From JAHRAW01 sp965203265 (GTDB taxonomy: Bacteria; Pseudomonadota; Gammaproteobacteria; Arenicellales; Poriferihabitantaceae), in contig CBDBBV010000002.1 in assembly GCA_965203265.1 (NCBI GenBank), positions 186,001 through 250,000 on the forward strand: 64,000 nucleotides of DNA. The letters run 5' to 3'. Each line of letters begins with the position of its first letter. The stretch's first letter is position 1. Under the pieces are notes generated by a model. That model was not told the origin of the DNA. It ran no database searches and saw nothing but the letters and a program-made list of their open reading frames with translations. Below are positions 59,673 through 64,000 of this stretch, piece after piece. The position numbers were made by a program, and so were the translations under genes.

Positions 59673-60832
59673 GCGTCGCCGCGGCCAATACCTTGCAAGC
59701 GCGCCGCGCCGTCGGCGACGCCGGTTGCGACCGCATATTGCTGGTGGTGGTGGCGGCGCTGCTATCAGTCGGCCTCGTCATGCTCTATTCCGCCTCCATC
59801 GCCGCCGACCGCGCGACCTTGCAAACCAACCTCCATCAGACTCTCAGGCAGCTCGCTCACCTCGGCCTCGGGGCTGTGCTGCTGGCGTGCGCCGCGTGGA
59901 TACGGCTCGACTGGCTGCAGCGCGCCAGCAGGATGATATTGCTCGGCGGATTGCTGCTGCTGATAGCGGTGCTGCTGCCCACCGTCGGCGTGGAAGTCAA
60001 TGGCGGCCTGCGCTGGATCGAGGTCGGCGGGATGCGCCTGCAGCCGTCGGAATTCATGAAAATCGCCGCGGTCATCTATTTCGCCGATTATTTCGCGCGC
60101 AAACACGCTGACCTGCACCACTTCCGCGTGGGGGTGGTCAATGTGGGCTTGGTGGTCGGGTTGATCGGCTTCCTGCTGGTTTTGGAGCCGGATTTCGGCG
60201 CCACCGCGGTGATCGTCGCCACCGTGGCCGGCATGATGTTTCTGGTCGGCGTGCGCTTTTGGCATTTCATCGCCGCCATCGGCGTGGCCAGCGCGCTGTT
60301 GGCGGCGTTGGCATTGGTGGAGCCCTATCGCCTCAAGCGGCTGCTGAGCCACCGCGACCCCTGGGCCGACCCGTTCGACGGCGGATTTCAGCTGGTGCAG
60401 GCGCTCATCGCCATCGGGCGCGGCGAATGGTACGGAGTCGGCCTCGGCAGCAGCATTCAAAAACTATTCTACCTGCCGCACGCCGACACCGATTTCCTCG
60501 CCGCGGTGATCGCCGAAGAACTCGGTGCGGTCGGCATTTTCGCCATCCTCATCCTGTACATCCTGTTGCTGTGGCGAGCCTTCGTCATCGCTGGGCGATC
60601 TCTCGATCAGGGCTTTCGCTTCGGCGGATTCCTCGCGCAGGGGATCGGACTGCTGATCGCCTTTCAGGCGGCCGTGCACATCGGCGTGAACACCGGCCTG
60701 CTGCCCACCAAGGGCTTGACCCTGCCGTTGATGAGCTACGGCGGCTCCAGTTTGCTCGCCGCCATGGCCGCCGTCGGCCTCCTATTCGCGGTGGATCGGC
60801 ACACGCGGGCGAAACCGCGAAGGGCGAAATGA
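59669..60832 (+). CDS. ftsW: Septal peptidoglycan polymerase FtsW
   Basis: FtsW is the SEDS-family glycosyltransferase of the septum. GTG 59669 overlaps the murD stop and gives 387 residues with ten hydrophobic segments, WIEVGGMRLQPSEFMKIAAV, GFQLVQALIAIGRGEWYGVG and the C-terminal LPLMSYGGSSLLAAMAA. It acts with FtsI. Confidence 0.96.
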   Translation: MSVAAANTLQARRAVGDAGCDRILLVVVAALLSVGLVMLYSASIAADRATLQTNLHQTLRQLAHLGLGAVLLACAAWIRLDWLQRASRMILLGGLLLLIAVLLPTVGVEVNGGLRWIEVGGMRLQPSEFMKIAAVIYFADYFARKHADLHHFRVGVVNVGLVVGLIGFLLVLEPDFGATAVIVATVAGMMFLVGVRFWHFIAAIGVASALLAALALVEPYRLKRLLSHRDPWADPFDGGFQLVQALIAIGRGEWYGVGLGSSIQKLFYLPHADTDFLAAVIAEELGAVGIFAILILYILLLWRAFVIAGRSLDQGFRFGGFLAQGIGLLIAFQAAVHIGVNTGLLPTKGLTLPLMSYGGSSLLAAMAAVGLLFAVDRHTRAKPRRAK

Positions 60833-61905
60833 GCCGCATCGTGATCATGGCGGGGGGCACCGGCGGCCATGTCATGCCGGCCCTGGCGGTGGCGGAGTGC
60901 CTGCGGGCGCGCGGCATCGAGGTGCTGTGGATCGGTAGCGGCGACGGCCTCGAGGCGCGCTTGGCGCCGCGCGCCGGTTTCGCCTTTCAGGCCATTCGCA
61001 TCAAGGGGTTGCGGCAAAGCGGCGTGGCGCGGGCGGCGGCCATGCCGTTTATGCTGGCGTGGGCGATGTTGCAGGCGCTGAATTTTTTCCGGCGGCACAA
61101 GCCGCACGGCATCCTCGGCATGGGCGGCTTCGTCTCCGGCCCCGGCGGGCTGGTCGCCGCCCTGTTGCGGCTGCCGCTGGTGCTGCACGAGCAAAATACC
61201 GTGGCCGGGCTGACCAATCGCCATCTGGCGAGATTTGCCCGGCGGGTGCTGAGCGGCTTCCCGGCGGTCGCCGGAATTCGGAATTTCACCTGGGTGGGCA
61301 ATCCGGTGCGTCGGGAAATTCTCGCCATACCGGCTCCGCGCGAGCGGCTGACGGGGCGTCACGGGGCAATGCGCCTGTTGGTAATCGGCGGTAGCCGGGG
61401 GGCGAGCGTGTTCAACCAACACCTGCCGCGCCTGCTCGGCCGTGGGCATTGCCCGAAGTTGGAGGTCTGGCATCAATGCGGGGCGGGCGCCGCCGCCGAC
61501 GCCGCCGTCGGCGCGCGCTATCTCGAAGCCAGAATTCACTGCCGGGTGAACGGCTTCATCGACGACATGGCCGCCGCATATACCTGGTGCGATGTGGTCA
61601 TCTGCCGCGCCGGCGCCATGACCGTGGCGGAAGTGTGCGCCGCCGGCGTGGCGGCGATTCTGGTGCCCTATCCCCACGCCGTGAACGACCACCAAACCGG
61701 CAATGCCGCCTATTTGCAGTCGCGCCGCGCCGCCCGGCTGGTGCCGCAGGAGGCGTTTCTGGCAGGCGGTTGGCTCGAATATCTCGGCGAATGGCAGCGC
61801 GACCGCGAGCCCCTCGTGGAAATGGCGCAGGCGGCGCGGCGATTGGCGCGTGCGGATGCGGCCGAATCTGTGGCGGATATTTGCATGGAGGTGAGCGATG
61901 CGTGA
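60829..61905 (+). CDS. murG: Lipid II synthase MurG
   Basis: MurG adds GlcNAc to lipid I. From ATG 60829 (overlapping the ftsW stop) the 358-residue protein shows MAGGTGGHVMPALAVAECLR, GMGGFVSGPGGLVAALLRLP, HEQNTVAGLTNR, IGGSRGASVFN and the C-terminal donor-site segment CRAGAMTVAEVCAAGVAAIL. Confidence 0.97.
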   Translation: MSRIVIMAGGTGGHVMPALAVAECLRARGIEVLWIGSGDGLEARLAPRAGFAFQAIRIKGLRQSGVARAAAMPFMLAWAMLQALNFFRRHKPHGILGMGGFVSGPGGLVAALLRLPLVLHEQNTVAGLTNRHLARFARRVLSGFPAVAGIRNFTWVGNPVRREILAIPAPRERLTGRHGAMRLLVIGGSRGASVFNQHLPRLLGRGHCPKLEVWHQCGAGAAADAAVGARYLEARIHCRVNGFIDDMAAAYTWCDVVICRAGAMTVAEVCAAGVAAILVPYPHAVNDHQTGNAAYLQSRRAARLVPQEAFLAGGWLEYLGEWQRDREPLVEMAQAARRLARADAAESVADICMEVSDA

Positions 61906-63316
61906 ATTCATCAAGCGCATTCACCTGGTCGGCATCGGCGGCATCGGCATGAGCGGCATCGCCGAAGTGCTGCTGGAACTGGGCTTCGAGGTGTCCGGGT
62001 CGGACAGCGCCCCGAGCGCGATTCTCGACCGTCTGAGCGCGGCGGGTGCCCGCATCGCGCACGGCCATCGCGGCGAAAATGTCGCCGACGCCGAGGCGGT
62101 GGTGGCCTCGAGCGCGGTGGCCGCCGACAATGTGGAATTGGCGACCGCTCGGCGCAACAACATTCCGGTGGTGCCGCGCGCGGAAATGCTGGGGGAATTG
62201 ATGAGATTTCGCAAGGGAATCGCGGTCGCCGGTACCCACGGCAAAACCACCACCACCAGTCTGGTGTCGGCGGTGCTGGCCGGCGCCGGTTTGGATCCGA
62301 CTTTCATAGTCGGCGGCGTGGTCAACAGCGCGCGCACCAACGCGCGCCTCGGTCAGGGGGAATACATGGTGGTGGAGGCCGACGAAAGCGACGCCTCGTT
62401 TCTCCACCTGCAACCCCATCTGGCGGTGGTCACCAACATCGACGCCGACCATCTGGAAACCTACGGCGGGGACTTCGAGCAGCTCAAGGAAGCCTGTCTG
62501 GGCTTCCTACACAACCTGCCGTTTTACGGTCTGGCGGTATTGTGCTTCGACGATCCGGCGGTACGCGACATCGCCAAACGCCTGCGCAAACCGGCGGTCA
62601 GCTACGGCTTCGCCGAGGATGTGGACTTCCGCGCGGTTGCGGTTCGTCAGGTGGGCCGCGAAAGTTTCTTTCAGGTCGAGCGCGAACGCCAACCGGTCGG
62701 GGAATACCGACTCGCGCTGCCGGGGCGACACAACGTGCTGAACGCGCTGGCGGCGATCGCCATCGCCGCCCGTCTCGGCATCGCCGAGCGCGCCATCGCC
62801 CGGGCGCTGTCCCGCTTCGAGGGCATCGGGCGGCGCTTCCAAATCCTCGGCGAAATCGCCCTGCGGCAGGGGCGGGCGGAATTGGTGGACGATTACGCCC
62901 ATCATCCGACCGAGCTGGCCGCAACGTTGGCGGCGGCTCGCGACTGCTGGCCGCAACGGCGGCTGGTGGTGGTGTTCCAGCCCCACCGATACACCCGCAC
63001 TCGGGATCTGTTCGACCAGTTTGCCGAGGTGCTGGCGCGCCACGACCCGGTCATCGTCACGCAGGTATATCCGGCCGGAGAAGACTCCATCGCCGACGCC
63101 GACGGGCGCGCCTTGTGCCGCGCCGTGGGCGCGCGCGGCAAGACTCCGTTGTTCAGCGAGAATCCGCAGGCGTTGCGAGACATGCTGGCGGGCATGTTGC
63201 GCGACGACGATGTGTTGCTCACGCTGGGAGCCGGCGACATCGGCCGTTTCGCCCAGTCCCTGATCCACACCGGCCTGAACGCGGACGCGGAGGCAGGCGG
63301 GGTGGGTGCGCCATGA
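61898..63316 (+). CDS. murC: UDP-MurNAc:L-alanine ligase MurC
   Basis: The 472-residue ligase has IHLVGIGGIGMSGIAEVLLE, the ATP motif AGTHGKTTTTSLVSAV, EADESDASFLHLQP and DDYAHHPTELAATLAAAR. It overlaps murG by eight bases and murB by four. Confidence 0.97.
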   Translation: MREFIKRIHLVGIGGIGMSGIAEVLLELGFEVSGSDSAPSAILDRLSAAGARIAHGHRGENVADAEAVVASSAVAADNVELATARRNNIPVVPRAEMLGELMRFRKGIAVAGTHGKTTTTSLVSAVLAGAGLDPTFIVGGVVNSARTNARLGQGEYMVVEADESDASFLHLQPHLAVVTNIDADHLETYGGDFEQLKEACLGFLHNLPFYGLAVLCFDDPAVRDIAKRLRKPAVSYGFAEDVDFRAVAVRQVGRESFFQVERERQPVGEYRLALPGRHNVLNALAAIAIAARLGIAERAIARALSRFEGIGRRFQILGEIALRQGRAELVDDYAHHPTELAATLAAARDCWPQRRLVVVFQPHRYTRTRDLFDQFAEVLARHDPVIVTQVYPAGEDSIADADGRALCRAVGARGKTPLFSENPQALRDMLAGMLRDDDVLLTLGAGDIGRFAQSLIHTGLNADAEAGGVGAP

Positions 63317-64000
63317 TGGCACAGGCGCCCATCCGCATCCCGTCGTTCCTGCGCGGCCTGCGCGGGCGGTTGCTGCTCGACGAGCCGATGGCGCGGCACA
63401 CCAGTTGGCGAGTCGGCGGCGCCGCCGACTATTTCTATACTCCGGCGGACAAGGCCGATGTGATTCAGCTGCTGATTCAGCTGCCCGACGACCTGCCGAT
63501 TCACTGGATCGGCCTCGGCAGCAACTTGCTGGTGCGCGACGGCGGCGTGGCCGGTTTGGTGCTGTGTACCTCTCGCGGGTTGTCGGCCATGCACTTTCCG
63601 GCGCCGGGGCGGATTTGCGCGGAATCCGGAGTGTCCTGTGCGCGGGTGGCGCGCGCTGCGGTGGATCAGGGGTTGGGCGGGGCGGAATTTCTCGCCGGCG
63701 TGCCGGGCTCCGTGGGCGGCGCGGTGGCGATGAATGCCGGTGCCTTCGGCGGCGAGACCTGGGATTTGATCGAGCAGGTGGAATGCGTCAACCGAGACGG
63801 CGAATGCAGAATTTTCCGCGCCGCCGAGGTATCAGTCGGCTATCGCCGAGTCGAGCTGCCCGGAAGTTATTGGGTGCTGAGTGGTCAGCTGGCGCTACAG
63901 CCCGCCGAGGATGATGGCGGGCGCCAGCGAATTCGTTCCCTATTGGAAAGACGCAACGCCAGCCAACCGATTCCGAGCGCCAACGCCGGATCGGTATTTC
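63313..64000 (+). CDS. murB: UDP-N-acetylenolpyruvoylglucosamine reductase MurB (3' end outside window)
   Basis: MurB reduces the enolpyruvyl group with NADPH and FAD. The first 229 codons are present, from the ATG that overlaps the murC stop, with no in-frame stop up to the window edge. Motifs include HTSWRVGGAADYFYTPADK, IGLGSNLLVRDGGVAGLVL, FLAGVPGSVGGAVAMNAGAF and, at the edge, RRNASQPIPSANAGSVF. It is cut by the window boundary, not broken. Confidence 0.95.
   Translation, partial: MMAQAPIRIPSFLRGLRGRLLLDEPMARHTSWRVGGAADYFYTPADKADVIQLLIQLPDDLPIHWIGLGSNLLVRDGGVAGLVLCTSRGLSAMHFPAPGRICAESGVSCARVARAAVDQGLGGAEFLAGVPGSVGGAVAMNAGAFGGETWDLIEQVECVNRDGECRIFRAAEVSVGYRRVELPGSYWVLSGQLALQPAEDDGGRQRIRSLLERRNASQPIPSANAGSVF

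Noticed and set aside
1..64000. CRISPR array, prophage, insertion sequence or integron
   Set aside because: No regularly spaced repeats, phage structural genes, transposases or integrases were found.

Overview
The window is about 64 kb of GC-rich DNA, densely packed on both strands, from what looks like a gammaproteobacterium. The evidence is gene order: msbA-lpxK-kdsB, rplM-rpsI, metG divergent from apbC-dcd, def-fmt-rsmB-trkA-trkH, rpmH-rnpA-yidD-yidC-mnmE followed by mnmG, and a classical mraZ-to-murB division and cell wall cluster whose murE carries the meso-diaminopimelate signature. A corrinoid methyl-transfer cluster plus three very large surface proteins with eukaryote-like adhesion modules suggest a marine, possibly host-associated organism; this lifestyle is inference.

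Layout. 1-8273: one-carbon and methyl-transfer genes (3' end of a MetF-type reductase, methyltetrahydrofolate:corrinoid methyltransferase, NYN-domain protein, GFA-type zinc protein, RamA-like corrinoid activator, an unknown membrane protein, a non-pyrrolysine MttB-family methyltransferase and a GlxA/GbdR-type regulator). 8472-12753: first giant autotransporter-like surface protein, with a 19-C tract in its 5' coding region. 12965-16475: msbA, lpxK, kdsB (lipid A and Kdo supply). 16656-19773: second surface protein. 20001-26145: L13, S9, tRNA-Gln, metG, apbC, dcd and less known genes. 26235-30684: accessory region with a hydantoinase-like protein, a Panacea-domain antitoxin with a small membrane protein, a methyltransferase and a divergent PanB-like protein. 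30874-36602: def, fmt, rsmB, trkA, trkH. 36751-39885: third surface protein. 40029-48371: rpmH, rnpA, yidD, yidC, mnmE, a two-gene ion-driven motor, mnmG. 48394-50608: glutathione reductase and an orphan ParA. 50845-64000: mraZ, rsmH, ftsL, ftsI, murE, murF, mraY, murD, ftsW, murG, murC and a murB that runs off the edge.

How it works together. The left cluster is best read as a route that strips methyl groups from a quaternary amine (glycine betaine or a relative), passes them over a corrinoid protein (expected just upstream of the window) to tetrahydrofolate, and oxidises them through MetF; RamA keeps the corrinoid reduced and the GlxA-type protein is the likely betaine-responsive regulator. 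The right third builds and divides the cell wall.

Most notable observations: the C tract that decides whether an upstream start is in frame with surface protein 1; a matching out-of-frame leader on surface protein 2; an uncharacterised MotA/MotB-like pair with a long coiled coil between mnmE and mnmG; an overlapping Panacea/membrane-protein gene pair; a PanB-like enzyme that appears to lack two of three metal ligands; and arginine-rich tails shared by three proteins of the methyl-transfer pathway. No CRISPR array, prophage, transposase or rRNA was seen. The longest stretch without a main gene (8274-8592) holds a promoter, a short leader ORF and the C tract.
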